A stretch of 64,000 nucleotides of DNA from Fen-1273 sp963837815 (lineage in GTDB: Bacteria; Bacteroidota; Ignavibacteria; UBA10030; UBA6906): NCBI GenBank assembly GCA_963837815.1, contig CAWIOS010000009.1, positions 806,001-870,000 on the forward strand, written 5' to 3'. A program made the translations under genes and the position numbers. Position 1 is the stretch's first letter. Each line of letters opens with the position of its first letter. The notes under the pieces are model-generated. The model saw only the letters and a program-made list of their open reading frames with translations. It had not been told where the DNA came from and ran no database searches. Below are positions 16,816 through 25,973 of the stretch, one piece after another.

Positions 16816-18000
16816 TCAGAGAACACGGAAGAGGCCCAGCTTGAGATACCGGGTTTCCGGAACCGAAGGGAGAACCGGATGGTCGGGAGCCGCCCCCCGC
16901 CATTCGAGAAGCTGCAGGCGGCGCCCCGCGAGGCGCGCGGTGTCGTCGACGATTTCCTGGAACACCTCCGGGAGTATGTGATGGGAGCAGGAGGCGGTCA
17001 TGAGTAACCCCCCCGCTTCAATGAGCGGGAAGGCCGCAAGGTGGAGCGTCCTGTACCCCTTTTTTGCCGACTGCACGTTTTTCCTGCTCCGCGTAAACGA
17101 GGGGGGATCCAGAACGACAACCCCGTACCTCCGGCCCAACGCGGCGAGCTCCTTCAGCCGCTCGAACACGTCCCCCTCGTCGAATGACACGTTGTCGATC
17201 CCGTTGAGTATGGCATTGGCCCTCGCCCGGGCCACGGCTTCTGCGGAGATGTCGATCCCCAGGACCGATTTCGCCCTCCCCCGCGCTGCCGAGAGGGCAA
17301 ATCCCCCGTCGTTGCAGAATGCATCAAGGACGTCGACCCCCCTGCTGAAACGTTCGAGGACACCGCGGTTTTCCCTCTGGTCGAGGTAGAATCCGGTCTT
17401 CTGGCCGTCCCTCAGGTCCACCGTGTACCTCAGCCCGCGCTCGGTGATGAGTGTGGGGGATGGCTCTCCGTATAAAACAACGCGCTGCATCGGAAGGTTC
17501 TCGAGCTCCCTGAGCGGAGACTCATTCCGGGCGACGATACAGGAGGGATGAAACAGTTCCTGGAGGACTTCGCAGATGAGCCCGAGGCGCTGCTCCATGC
17601 CGAACGAGAATGTCTGGACGGCGAACTGGTCGTTGAACCTGTCGATGATGAGGCCGGTCAGGAAGTCCCCTTCGCCGTGGACCAGCCGGTACGTTGTTTC
17701 CCCCGGGTAGAGCTTCTCGCGCAGGTCGCGTGCCGCCGCGATCCGCCCGTGGAAGAAGTCGTGATCGATCCCGACGATGGTGTTTGAGAGAAGGCGGAAC
17801 GCGATGAGGGAGTGGGGGTTGTAGAGGCCGACGCCGAGCGAGAGGCCGCTCGCGGCGACGAGCTCGACGACGTCGCCGACGGCCGGGTTTCCCTTCGTCT
17901 CCCGGACCTCGTTGCTGAACGCCCAGGGATGGCCGGCGACAATCCGCCGTTCCTCCTTGTTCTTGAGAATGACCTGCCGTGCCAGATGCGTCTGGTGCAT
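16816..18000 (-). CDS. RlmI-like 23S rRNA cytosine-C5 methyltransferase
   Basis: Class I SAM-dependent methyltransferase of the RlmI/COG1092 family, expected to methylate a cytosine in 23S rRNA. It has 394 residues. An N-terminal PUA-like domain (about 5-75, 'GHPWAFSNEV') is followed by the central EEHEE-like part (about 80-180) and the Rossmann catalytic domain. Typical motifs are GQKTGFYLDQR near 199, the SAM-binding DVLDAFCNDGGFAL near 223, and DPPSF near 298, with a second conserved Cys in TASCSHH near 337. I use ATG 18000; a GTG five codons earlier is possible. The promoter candidate TTGCAA-N17-TAACTT lies so close to this ATG that the message could be leaderless. Confidence 0.85.
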   Translation of the reverse strand: MHQTHLARQVILKNKEERRIVAGHPWAFSNEVRETKGNPAVGDVVELVAASGLSLGVGLYNPHSLIAFRLLSNTIVGIDHDFFHGRIAAARDLREKLYPGETTYRLVHGEGDFLTGLIIDRFNDQFAVQTFSFGMEQRLGLICEVLQELFHPSCIVARNESPLRELENLPMQRVVLYGEPSPTLITERGLRYTVDLRDGQKTGFYLDQRENRGVLERFSRGVDVLDAFCNDGGFALSAARGRAKSVLGIDISAEAVARARANAILNGIDNVSFDEGDVFERLKELAALGRRYGVVVLDPPSFTRSRKNVQSAKKGYRTLHLAAFPLIEAGGLLMTASCSHHILPEVFQEIVDDTARLAGRRLQLLEWRGAAPDHPVLPSVPETRYLKLGLFRVL

Positions 18001-18049
18001 GGGACAAGTTATCACAATGCGCCGCGAATTGCAAGGAGGCCTCTTTTCG

Positions 18050-18078
18050 TTGAAATTCGACGGACGTATGGGTATATT
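18050..18078 (+). promoter_or_regulatory. Sigma70-type promoter for the HAD phosphatase gene
   Basis: TTGAAA at 18050-18055, a 17-base spacer and TATATT at 18073-18078. The ATG at 18081 is only 3 bases beyond the -10 box, so transcription would begin at about 18084-18087, at or next to the second ATG (18087). Confidence 0.6.
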
Positions 18079-18080
18079 AC

Positions 18081-18794
18081 ATGTCTATGGAGACAAAATC
18101 AGGCACGACGCTTTCCGGCGGCGGACCCTTGTGCGTCGGCGGAGTGCTGTTTGACATCGACGGTACTCTGACGCGGACGAACGAGCTCATCTTTGCGACG
18201 TTCAATTTCATCGCCGAGAAGTACTGCGGGCGGAAGTACGAGCCCCGTGAAATCATCGCCCTCTTCGGTCCCCCCGAGGAAGGTGCCCTCGTCCCGATCG
18301 TGGGGAAGGACCGGCTGGGAGCGGCAATGGACGACCTGTGCGAGTTCTACAGGCACAACCATCACACGATGGCGTCGCTCCACGCGGGGATGGACGACGT
18401 CCTTGCCTTCCTGAAGACGAAGGGGATCCCGCTTGGGATCTTTACGGGGAAGGGGAGACGGACGGCGATGATCACGCTCGAGGTCCTGGGGATCGACGGG
18501 TACTTCGACATGATCGTCTCCGGGAACGACGTCGTCAGGCACAAGCCCGACCCGGAGGGGATACGCAAATTCATCGACGCATATTCCCTCTCCCCGGCCG
18601 GCGTCCTGATGGTGGGGGACGCCCTGGGGGACATCACGGCGTCGAAGGCCGCGGGAGCGGCGTCCGCCGCGGTGCTGTGGGATTCCTATGACAGCGCGCG
18701 TGTTGCGGGCGCCGGGGCCGATGCCGTGTTTCATGAAGTAAGCGGCCTTCTCCGGTGGCTGAAAACGGACGTACGCTACGTCCCCTGCGGCTGA
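18081..18794 (+). CDS. HAD-superfamily hydrolase (phosphoglycolate phosphatase/PpaX type)
   Basis: Haloacid dehalogenase-type phosphatase of 237 residues. Motif I is DIDGTLT (nucleophile Asp25, acid/base Asp27), motif II Thr122 in FTGKG, motif III Lys155 in RHKPDP, and motif IV GDALGD at 179-184. The alpha-helical cap between motifs I and II fits the Gph/PpaX branch, which acts on phosphoglycolate or pyrophosphate; the substrate cannot be set from sequence. About 20 residues precede the domain, longer than usual, and the promoter lies within 3 bases of the first ATG, so the true start may be ATG 18087 or a codon further inside. The oxidoreductase gene follows after 32 bases. Confidence 0.82.
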   Translation: MSMETKSGTTLSGGGPLCVGGVLFDIDGTLTRTNELIFATFNFIAEKYCGRKYEPREIIALFGPPEEGALVPIVGKDRLGAAMDDLCEFYRHNHHTMASLHAGMDDVLAFLKTKGIPLGIFTGKGRRTAMITLEVLGIDGYFDMIVSGNDVVRHKPDPEGIRKFIDAYSLSPAGVLMVGDALGDITASKAAGAASAAVLWDSYDSARVAGAGADAVFHEVSGLLRWLKTDVRYVPCG

Positions 18795-18826
18795 CGAATA
18801 CGCACGACTTTCCTCGAGGAGCACAC

Positions 18827-19819
18827 GTGGACCCCTACCGTATCGGCGTCATCGGCGTCGGGCATCTTGGATCGCTCCATGCAAAAATGCTCGCGGACAT
18901 GGCGGGAGTCCGCCTGTCGGGCGTGTACGACACCGACCCGGCACGGGCGGCGGACGTCGCCCTCCGGTACAACACGCGCGCGGAGGAGACGCTCGACGCG
19001 CTGCTGGAGTCCGCGGACGCCGTCACAATCGCCACGACGACGAACGCGCACTGCGCGGTGGCGCTCAGGGCGCTGGAACGCGGAAAGCACGTGTTCGTTG
19101 AAAAGCCGATAACGCAGACCGTGGCGGAGGCGGACGCGCTCTGCGGCGCGGCCTCCGGGCGGGGGCTGATCATCCAGGTGGGGCACATCGAGCGGTTCAA
19201 CCCCGCCATCCTCGCACTTGAGAAATACAGGATCGAGCCCATGTTCGTCGAGTCGCACCGTCTCGCGCAGTTCAACCCGCGCGGGACGGATGTCGGCGTC
19301 GTACTGGATCTCATGATCCATGACATCGATCTGATCCTCTCCTTTGTCCGTTCTCCCGTCCGCGCCGTGGAGGCGAACGGCGTCGCCGTGGTGTCGGACA
19401 GCGTCGACATCGCCAACGCGCGGATCCAGTTTGAGAACGGATGCGTGGCGAACGTGACGGCGAGCAGGATCTCCCAGCGGAAGATGAGGAAAATGAGGCT
19501 GTTCCAGAAGAGCGGTTACATCTCCATCGATTTCTCGGAAGGGACCGCCGAGGTCTTCCGGCTTGTCGGCGAGGACGAGCCGGACGCAAAAGGAACAATG
19601 ATGCTCGGAGAGCTCGGCTCCGGGAAACACAGGCGGAAAATCGTCTACGAGCTGCCTGAAGTGAAAGAGGTGAACGCCCTCCGGCACGAGCTCGAGCTGT
19701 TCGCCCGCGCGGCCGCATCGGGCACCCGCCCCGTCGTGAGCGGCGAAGACGGCAGGCGCGCACTTGTTGTGGCAAATACGATAATGGAGAAGATAAGCCA
19801 GCAGTCGTTTACGATGTGA
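18827..19819 (+). CDS. Gfo/Idh/MocA-family NAD(P)-dependent oxidoreductase
   Basis: A 330-residue sugar-type dehydrogenase with an N-terminal Rossmann domain (GVIGVGHLGSLHA near residue 6), the EKPI motif near 92, and the catalytic D-x-x-I-H-D motif in DLMIHDIDLIL near 165. The stretch QVGHIERFNPAI resembles the branch found beside lipid A genes, including UDP-N-acetylglucosamine 3-dehydrogenase; no lpx gene is in view here, so that function is only a possibility. The start is GTG 18827, with GAGGAG ending 5 bases before it; an in-frame codon 72 bases upstream falls within the HAD gene and has no ribosome site. Its stop overlaps the next ATG (TGATG). Confidence 0.85.
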   Translation: MDPYRIGVIGVGHLGSLHAKMLADMAGVRLSGVYDTDPARAADVALRYNTRAEETLDALLESADAVTIATTTNAHCAVALRALERGKHVFVEKPITQTVAEADALCGAASGRGLIIQVGHIERFNPAILALEKYRIEPMFVESHRLAQFNPRGTDVGVVLDLMIHDIDLILSFVRSPVRAVEANGVAVVSDSVDIANARIQFENGCVANVTASRISQRKMRKMRLFQKSGYISIDFSEGTAEVFRLVGEDEPDAKGTMMLGELGSGKHRRKIVYELPEVKEVNALRHELELFARAAASGTRPVVSGEDGRRALVVANTIMEKISQQSFTM

Positions 19820-21240
19820 TGGACCGGAACGGAAATCATATTGCGCTCACGCATCCCCTTCTCGACGTGATAGGCGGCATCGCCGACAGGTCCGGGACGG
19901 TCGTCTACGTTGTGGGGGGGTACGTGCGCGACCTCCTTCTCGGCGGCGGCGGGGGGGACATCGACATCCTCGTGATGGGGGACGGCGTCGCATTCGCGCG
20001 GGAAGTCTCGCGCGAGACGGGGATCGGGACGGTCGTTGCGTTCCCGAGGTTCGGCACCGCGCGGATCCCCTCGGAGAGGGGGAATGTGGAATTCGTCGGC
20101 GCCCGGACGGAACGGTACGATCCGGACTCGCGGAACCCGTCCGTCGCCCCCGCGACGCTCGCGGAGGATCTCCTCAGGAGGGATTTCACGATCAACGCGA
20201 TGGCGGCCTCCCTGAACAGGGAGACAAGGGGCCTCCTCCACGACCCCCTGGGGGGAAGGGAGGACCTTGCGCGCAGGATGCTCAGGACCCCGCTGGCTCC
20301 CGGGAAGACGTTCGAGGACGACCCTCTCAGGATGATGCGTGCCGTCCGGTTCGCCTCGCAGCTTGATTTCCGGATTGACGGATCCGTTCTTGAAGCCGTC
20401 ACCGGGATGCGCGACCGCATTGCGATCGTGGCGGCGGAGAGGATCACGGAGGAATTCCTCAAGATCCTCGGCACGCGCGCCCCCTCGGTGGGGCTCCGCC
20501 TCATGTTCGACACCGGCCTCATGCACCGTGTGTTCCCGGAGATCGCACAGATGGCGGGGGTGGACCAGCGGCGTGACCATCACCACAAAGACGTGTTTCT
20601 TCACACCTGCATGGTCGTTGACAACGTCGCCGCCGTGTCGGACAATCTCTGGCTCCGGTTCGCCGCACTCGTGCACGACATCGCCAAGCCCAGGACCAAG
20701 GCGTTCAAAGAGGGGACGGGGTGGACGTTCCACGGCCACGAAGAACTCGGCGCCCGGATGATGAAGAAGATATTCCAGAGGATGAAGCTCCCGCTGGACC
20801 ACCTCCCCTATGTCGAGAAGCTCGTGCGCCTGCATCTGCGGCCGATGGCCCTTGTCGACGACGGTGTGACCGACTCCGCGGTCCGGAGGCTTGTTTTTGA
20901 GACAGGGAACGACATCGACGACCTGATGGTTCTCTGCCGGGCCGACATCACGTCGAAGAACCCCTCCCTCGTTGCCCGGTACCGGGAGAACTACGAAATC
21001 GTCATCAAGAAGATCGTCGAGGTGGAGGAGAGGGACCGGCTCCGGAACTGGCAGCCCCCGGTGAAGGGGGACGAAATCATGGCCGTGTGCTCTCTCAATC
21101 AGGGAAGGGCGGTCGGCGAGCTCAAAAAGGCAATCGAAGAGGCGATACTCGACGGGAGGATCCCCAACGAGCACGATGCGGCCCTGGAATACCTCCTGAC
21201 GATAAAGGACAGCATACTGGCCCGGGAAGGGCACATTTGA
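19819..21240 (+). CDS. CCA tRNA nucleotidyltransferase/poly(A) polymerase family with HD domain
   Basis: Class II nucleotidyltransferase of 473 residues, probably adding or repairing the CCA end of tRNA. This fits the tRNA genes at 56.5-57.5 kb, none of which encodes CCA. The head domain has VVGGYVRDLLLGG (near 30) and the catalytic D-I-D (GGDIDILVMG near 50). RRDFTINAMAASL (near 115) and EDDPLRMMRAVRFASQ (near 160) are family signatures. A C-terminal HD-type phosphohydrolase domain (about 250-350) has HHHKDVFLHT and LVHDIAKPRTK. Multi-domain CCA enzymes of this kind can also carry phosphatase/2',3'-cyclic phosphodiesterase activity. The ATG overlaps the stop of the oxidoreductase gene by one base. 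Confidence 0.87.
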   Translation: MDRNGNHIALTHPLLDVIGGIADRSGTVVYVVGGYVRDLLLGGGGGDIDILVMGDGVAFAREVSRETGIGTVVAFPRFGTARIPSERGNVEFVGARTERYDPDSRNPSVAPATLAEDLLRRDFTINAMAASLNRETRGLLHDPLGGREDLARRMLRTPLAPGKTFEDDPLRMMRAVRFASQLDFRIDGSVLEAVTGMRDRIAIVAAERITEEFLKILGTRAPSVGLRLMFDTGLMHRVFPEIAQMAGVDQRRDHHHKDVFLHTCMVVDNVAAVSDNLWLRFAALVHDIAKPRTKAFKEGTGWTFHGHEELGARMMKKIFQRMKLPLDHLPYVEKLVRLHLRPMALVDDGVTDSAVRRLVFETGNDIDDLMVLCRADITSKNPSLVARYRENYEIVIKKIVEVEERDRLRNWQPPVKGDEIMAVCSLNQGRAVGELKKAIEEAILDGRIPNEHDAALEYLLTIKDSILAREGHI

Positions 21241-21316
21241 AGCCTTTTTCTGAAACTTTCACAAATTCACACCGTTAAAGAAGTACCGTCAGCAACCGCC
21301 AACCCAGGAGCATTTT

Positions 21317-22669
21317 ATGCGATTTCTCAAAGCAGTCATGATGACCGCAGCGGCATTGTGTGGTCCATTCCTCTACGGTCAGTCGACAAACCTCACGCTC
21401 GATCAGGCGACGCAGGTGGCCCTCCAGCACAACCTCAGCGTCGTACAGGCCGATGCAAACGTCGGGGCGGCGCAGGCCGGGGTTCTGGGGGCCTACGGAG
21501 GGTATCTCCCATCTCTTTCAGCCTCCGGCAACTGGGGGAGGTATGCGACGGACAAGACGGGTACGACGCAAACGAACCTGGGGGGGGGGACCTTCATTCT
21601 CCCGCCGAGCAAGAGCACAATAAACCAGTTTCGGAGCGGCCTGAGTGCCAATATGACGCTGTTTGACGGCTTCAACCGGCAGGCGCAGGTCGGAGGGGCG
21701 ACCTCCCGGTCTGTCTCGGCGGAACAGACAGCCCAGCGGACTCGCCAGTCGATCGTCTACCAGACGCAAAGCGCATACCTGAATATCCTGAGGAACCAGG
21801 AGCTCGTAAAGGTCGCGGACGAGAATCTGAAGCGCGACAACAAACAGCTCGAGAGGATCACCGAGTCCGCGCGCGTCGGCGCCTCCGCCCAGGCGGACGT
21901 GTACAGACAGCAGTCGGTCGTTGCGGCGGACCAGTTCGCGCTCATACAGGCGCAGGTGACGTTTGACAAGTCCAGGACCGACCTCGTCGATCTGATCGGG
22001 CTCGAAGTCGGCACCGAGTACACGTTCAACGATCCGACGATCTCCCTTGTGGTTAGCCCCGCCGAGCTCGATTCGACGGAGGCGCTCTACAAGAATTTCG
22101 AGGATCTCGAAAGGCGGTCGATCACTGCGCGGCCTGATTACCTGAGCGCGGTCGAATCGTACAACGCCGCGGTCTCCGGAGTCACGGCCGCCAAGAGCAC
22201 GTATTTCCCCTCCGTCACCGCCAGCGCTGGGTACTCTCTGGGGACTGCCGATCAGATTTCCAACCTCTCGGACACAAAGACGCTCAACTGGGGGCTTTCG
22301 ATCTCGTGGACTCTCTTTGACGGTCTCACGACGAACGCGAACATCCAGTCGGCGGTGGCGACCCGGCGCATAGCGGAGATCACGGTTGCGCAGACCGAGC
22401 GCGATATCTATGACCAGCTCAAGAAGGCGCTGCTGGACTTCGAGGCGGGACGGAAACAGTACGAGGTGAGCCAGGACGGGGTGAAGTCGGCGTCGGAAGA
22501 CAGAAAGATCGCGGAGGAAAAGTACAACCTGGGTGCCGGGACGCTCCTCGACCTTATGACGGCGAACGCGGGGCTCGTGCAGGCCCAGGTGAACCTCGTG
22601 AATTCCGTCTATAACTACATCACGGCGAAGAAGAACGTCGACTACATCATTGGTGAACGGACGTATTGA
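21317..22669 (+). CDS. TolC-family outer-membrane efflux protein
   Basis: A 450-residue outer-membrane channel with a signal peptide (MRFLKAVMMTAAALCGPFLYGQ). Two OEP repeats show the usual alternation of long coiled-coil helices and strands: LTLDQATQVALQHNLSVVQADANV near 25 and a repeat from about residue 245. The C-terminal half has Y-N-L-G-A-G-T-L-L-D-L near 405, the conserved turn of the family. It leads an operon with a periplasmic adaptor (38-base gap), an ABC ATPase and three permeases, so it is the exit duct of a MacAB-TolC-like pump. A ribosome site AGGAG lies 6 bases before the ATG. Confidence 0.9.
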   Translation: MRFLKAVMMTAAALCGPFLYGQSTNLTLDQATQVALQHNLSVVQADANVGAAQAGVLGAYGGYLPSLSASGNWGRYATDKTGTTQTNLGGGTFILPPSKSTINQFRSGLSANMTLFDGFNRQAQVGGATSRSVSAEQTAQRTRQSIVYQTQSAYLNILRNQELVKVADENLKRDNKQLERITESARVGASAQADVYRQQSVVAADQFALIQAQVTFDKSRTDLVDLIGLEVGTEYTFNDPTISLVVSPAELDSTEALYKNFEDLERRSITARPDYLSAVESYNAAVSGVTAAKSTYFPSVTASAGYSLGTADQISNLSDTKTLNWGLSISWTLFDGLTTNANIQSAVATRRIAEITVAQTERDIYDQLKKALLDFEAGRKQYEVSQDGVKSASEDRKIAEEKYNLGAGTLLDLMTANAGLVQAQVNLVNSVYNYITAKKNVDYIIGERTY

Positions 22670-22707
22670 ACCCGCCCCCGGGGCACACTAATCAAGGAGC
22701 CTGGAGA

Positions 22708-23976
22708 ATGGCAACGAACGGGAAGAAGTCGCGGAAGAAGCTGATAATCATCACGGGCATCGTCATTGTGCTCGCCGTCCTGGGGCTTGTCGTGTTCCTC
22801 GGGAGCAAGAAGGAGCCGGTCCTCGCGGTGAACGTGGAGAAAGTGGCAGCAAGGACGCTGACACAGGTCGTCACCGCCACGGGGAAGATACAGCCCGAGG
22901 TGCACGCGCAGATCTCGCCGGAGGTGAGCGGGGAGATCGTTCTGCTCCCGGTGAAGGAAGGGTACCGTGTGAAGAAGGGGGACATCCTCCTCAAGATCAA
23001 GCCGGACATCTACATCGCGCAGCGCGACCAGTTCAAGGCCGCTCTCCTGCAGGTGAAATCGGCGCTCGTGAAGGCGGAGGCGGACTACAAGCGTGCGCAG
23101 GGACTGATGTCAAAAGGTCTCATCGCCCAGTCGGATTTCGACTTGGCGATCTCGACCTACGAGGGGACAAAAGCGCAGTACGCGCAGGCGGAAGCGTCGC
23201 TGAACCAGGCGGAGGAAAGCCTGAGGAAGACGACGATCACGTCGCCGATGGACGGCACAGTAAGCCAGCTCAACAACCAGCTCGGCGAGCGGGTCCTGGG
23301 GACGGCCCAGTTCCAGGGGACAAACGTGATGACGGTGGCCGACCTCTCAAAGATGGAGGCGGAAGTTGACGTCAGCGAAAACGACGTGACGCTCGTCCAC
23401 GTGGGGGACACGGCGCGGGTCTCCATCGACGCCTTCCCCGACAGGAAAGTGAACGCCGTCGTGTACGAGATCGCGAACACGGGAACGTCGAAGAACCTCG
23501 GAACCCAGGAGGAGGTGACAAACTTCACCGTGAAGATGCGGATCGTCGATCCGGGCGTGGTGCTCCGCCCCGGCATGTCCATGACGGCCGACATCGAAAC
23601 GATGACGAAGCAGAACGTCCTCTCCGTGCCCATCCAGTCCGTGACGACGCGTGCCCCCAAGATGGAGGTCAAGACCGGACAGTCTGACGGTCAGAGCGGC
23701 ATGGTGCTGACCTCGGGCCAGTCGCAGAAGACAAAGAACGAAAACAAGCCGAAGGAGATCGTCTTCATCGTTGACAACGGCGTGGCAAAGGCGGTCCCTG
23801 TCAAGAGGGGAATCGCCAGCGACCAGTACGTGGAGATCGTCGAAGGGATCTCGGAGGGGGCGCAGGTCGTCTCCGGGAGCTACAAGGCGATCAACAGGGA
23901 ACTTGAAGATGGGGCCAAGGTAAGGATTGAAGAGGTGAAGAAGCCCGCACCCGGCGCTCCCGGTCAGTCATCCTGA
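22708..23976 (+). CDS. Periplasmic adaptor (HlyD/MacA-like) subunit
   Basis: A 422-residue membrane-fusion protein with a single N-terminal transmembrane helix (about 9-28), a lipoyl/barrel-sandwich part (about 45-110 and 185-225, EVSGEIVLLPVKEGYRVKKGDILLKI), a coiled-coil hairpin (about 100-180) and beta-barrel plus membrane-proximal domains after that. A polar, Gln/Ser/Lys-rich insert near 320-345 breaks the membrane-proximal domain. The start is ATG 22708, with AAGGAG just upstream; earlier in-frame codons overlap the tolC stop region. It should bridge the FtsX-type permeases and the TolC-like channel. Confidence 0.9.
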   Translation: MATNGKKSRKKLIIITGIVIVLAVLGLVVFLGSKKEPVLAVNVEKVAARTLTQVVTATGKIQPEVHAQISPEVSGEIVLLPVKEGYRVKKGDILLKIKPDIYIAQRDQFKAALLQVKSALVKAEADYKRAQGLMSKGLIAQSDFDLAISTYEGTKAQYAQAEASLNQAEESLRKTTITSPMDGTVSQLNNQLGERVLGTAQFQGTNVMTVADLSKMEAEVDVSENDVTLVHVGDTARVSIDAFPDRKVNAVVYEIANTGTSKNLGTQEEVTNFTVKMRIVDPGVVLRPGMSMTADIETMTKQNVLSVPIQSVTTRAPKMEVKTGQSDGQSGMVLTSGQSQKTKNENKPKEIVFIVDNGVAKAVPVKRGIASDQYVEIVEGISEGAQVVSGSYKAINRELEDGAKVRIEEVKKPAPGAPGQSS

Positions 23977-24011
23977 CGGGCACACTCCCAACGCATGCGA
24001 GGATCGAAGCG

Positions 24012-24734
24012 ATGGACAACATAATCGAGCTCAAGAGCATTGTGAAGACGTACGACATGGGGGGCGCCGAACAGGTCCTGGCGCTCCGGGGGGTGTCTGT
24101 CAACATCGGCAGGAACGAGTACGTCGCGATCATGGGGCCGTCCGGGTCGGGGAAGTCGACCCTCATGAACATCATCGGGTGTCTCGACACGCCGACGGCC
24201 GGCCAGTACCTCTTTAACGGGATCAACGTCAGCGAAATGAACGACAACGAGCTGGCGAAGATCAGGAACAGGGAGATCGGGTTCGTCTTTCAGACGTTCA
24301 ACCTCCTCGCCCGGTCCGACTCACTTCACAACGTGGAGCTGCCGCTGATTTATGCGGGGGTCCCTTCGGCCGAACGCAAGCGGCGCGCCACCGAAACGCT
24401 CCAGCACGTCCAGCTCGGCGACAGGATCCATCACAAGCCCAATGAGCTCTCGGGCGGGCAGCGCCAGCGCGTCGCCGTTGCGCGTGCGCTTGTGACGCGG
24501 CCGTCGATCATACTCGCCGACGAGCCGACGGGAAATCTCGACTCGAAGACCGGCGAAGAGATCATGATGCTCTTCCAGGAGCTGCACGACCAGGGAAACA
24601 CGATCATTCTCGTCACGCACGAGCCCGACATCGCCGAGCATGCGCTCAGGACGATCCGCCTGCGCGACGGCCACATCGAAAGCGACGAGCCCGTGACGAA
24701 ACGGCGCACCTATACCGCGGCGAAGGCATCCTGA
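24012..24734 (+). CDS. MacB/LolD-type ABC transporter ATPase
   Basis: A 240-residue nucleotide-binding subunit. It has Walker A GPSGSGKST near residue 38, a Q-loop FVFQTFNLL near 94, the ABC signature LSGGQRQRVAVARAL near 145, Walker B IILADEPTGNLD near 165 and an H-loop Thr-His in LVTHEPD near 200. The family includes LolD, FtsE and the separate-ATPase form of MacB. It is the only ATPase in the operon, so it must serve one or more of the three permeases downstream. It is 35 bases after the adaptor and 12 before the first permease. Confidence 0.93.
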   Translation: MDNIIELKSIVKTYDMGGAEQVLALRGVSVNIGRNEYVAIMGPSGSGKSTLMNIIGCLDTPTAGQYLFNGINVSEMNDNELAKIRNREIGFVFQTFNLLARSDSLHNVELPLIYAGVPSAERKRRATETLQHVQLGDRIHHKPNELSGGQRQRVAVARALVTRPSIILADEPTGNLDSKTGEEIMMLFQELHDQGNTIILVTHEPDIAEHALRTIRLRDGHIESDEPVTKRRTYTAAKAS

Positions 24735-24746
24735 CGGAGGAGGGGC

Positions 24747-25973
24747 ATGGCGTATTTCCTGACGGAACTCAAAGAGGGGCTCCTGATCTCGTTTGCGGCG
24801 ATCCGGGCGAACAAGATGCGCTCCGTCCTGACGAGCCTGGGGATCATCATCGGCATTGTTTCGGTGACGCTGATGGCGACGGCGATCGAAGGGGTGAACA
24901 GGGCGTTCGAAAAGAGCGCCGAGGCCTTCGGCACGGACGTGCTCTACATCCAGAAATTTCCCTGGGTCTCGAACGACGACTGGTCCACGATCCGCAACCG
25001 GCGGATGCTCGAGGTCTCCTACGCCGCCAGAATCGAGCGGCAGTCGATGTTTGCCGCGGCCGTGGCCCCCGTCGTGGCGACCGGACGGCGCGTGACGTAC
25101 GCCGACAACAGCATGGAGGGTGGCTTCATCAGCGGCACGACCTCCCAGTACCTGGCCACCGCCGGGGTTTCGCTCGATGACGGCAGGTTCTTTACGGCCG
25201 AGGAGGCCAACGGCGGCCGCCCCGTCTGCGTCGTCGGGGCCACGGTGGTGGAGAACCTCTTCCCGCGCGGCGATCCGATCGGAAAAACGATCCGGGTCTC
25301 GGGTTTCCCGTACACGATTATCGGCACGCTGGAGAAGCAGGGGGGGATATTCGGCCAGTTCACCGCCGACACACGCGTGTTTGTCCCCCTCAATTCGTTC
25401 CAGAACCAGTTCGGCGGCAGGCGCGACGTAACGATCCAGGTGAAGGTTACGGATCTCAAGCAGCTTGACGACGCCAAGCTCGAGCTCGAGGGGATCATGC
25501 GGACGATACGCGGGCTCACGCCGGGGAAGGCGAACGACTTCAACATCAACCAGCAGGAGATCCTGACGCAGACGTTTGCGCCGATCAGCCTCGTCATCGC
25601 CTCGATCGGGCTCTTCATTACGGGGCTCTCCCTCTTCGTCGGCGGTATCGGGATCATGAACATCATGTTCGTCTCCGTCACGGAACGGACCCGTGAGATC
25701 GGCATACGGAAGGCGATCGGCGCGAAACGGCGGACGATACTGATGCAGTTCCTCTCGGAGGCGGCCACGCTCTGCCTCATCGGCGGGTTCATCGGCCTGG
25801 CGATCGCGTTCCCGCTCAGCCTTATCGTCGACCAGTTCCTTCCCACGGCGATGCCTCTCTCCGTCGTGTTCATCTCCATCGGCATCTCCCTCGTTGTTGG
25901 ACTCATCTCCGGCTTCCTCCCTGCGTACCGGGCGGCGAAAATGGATCCGGTGGAGGCCCTCCGCTATGAGTAA
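24747..25973 (+). CDS. FtsX-fold ABC permease 1 (MacB-like)
   Basis: A 408-residue permease with one N-terminal membrane helix (about 20-42), a large MacB periplasmic core domain (about 45-260), and three C-terminal helices (FtsX domain, about 280-400) with the conserved GGIGIMNIMFVSVTERTREIGIRKAIGA near 300. It ends in the standard YRAAKMDPVEALRYE. It differs clearly from the two downstream permeases, which are close to each other. Its last 8 bases overlap the start of permease 2. The ATPase lies immediately before, so these form the core transporter. Confidence 0.9.
   Translation: MAYFLTELKEGLLISFAAIRANKMRSVLTSLGIIIGIVSVTLMATAIEGVNRAFEKSAEAFGTDVLYIQKFPWVSNDDWSTIRNRRMLEVSYAARIERQSMFAAAVAPVVATGRRVTYADNSMEGGFISGTTSQYLATAGVSLDDGRFFTAEEANGGRPVCVVGATVVENLFPRGDPIGKTIRVSGFPYTIIGTLEKQGGIFGQFTADTRVFVPLNSFQNQFGGRRDVTIQVKVTDLKQLDDAKLELEGIMRTIRGLTPGKANDFNINQQEILTQTFAPISLVIASIGLFITGLSLFVGGIGIMNIMFVSVTERTREIGIRKAIGAKRRTILMQFLSEAATLCLIGGFIGLAIAFPLSLIVDQFLPTAMPLSVVFISIGISLVVGLISGFLPAYRAAKMDPVEALRYE

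Noticed and set aside
19645..21234. Minus-strand open frame of 529 codons opposite the CCA-enzyme gene
   Set aside because: It is a mirror of the real gene's codon bias, with His/Arg/Asp-rich composition and no motif.
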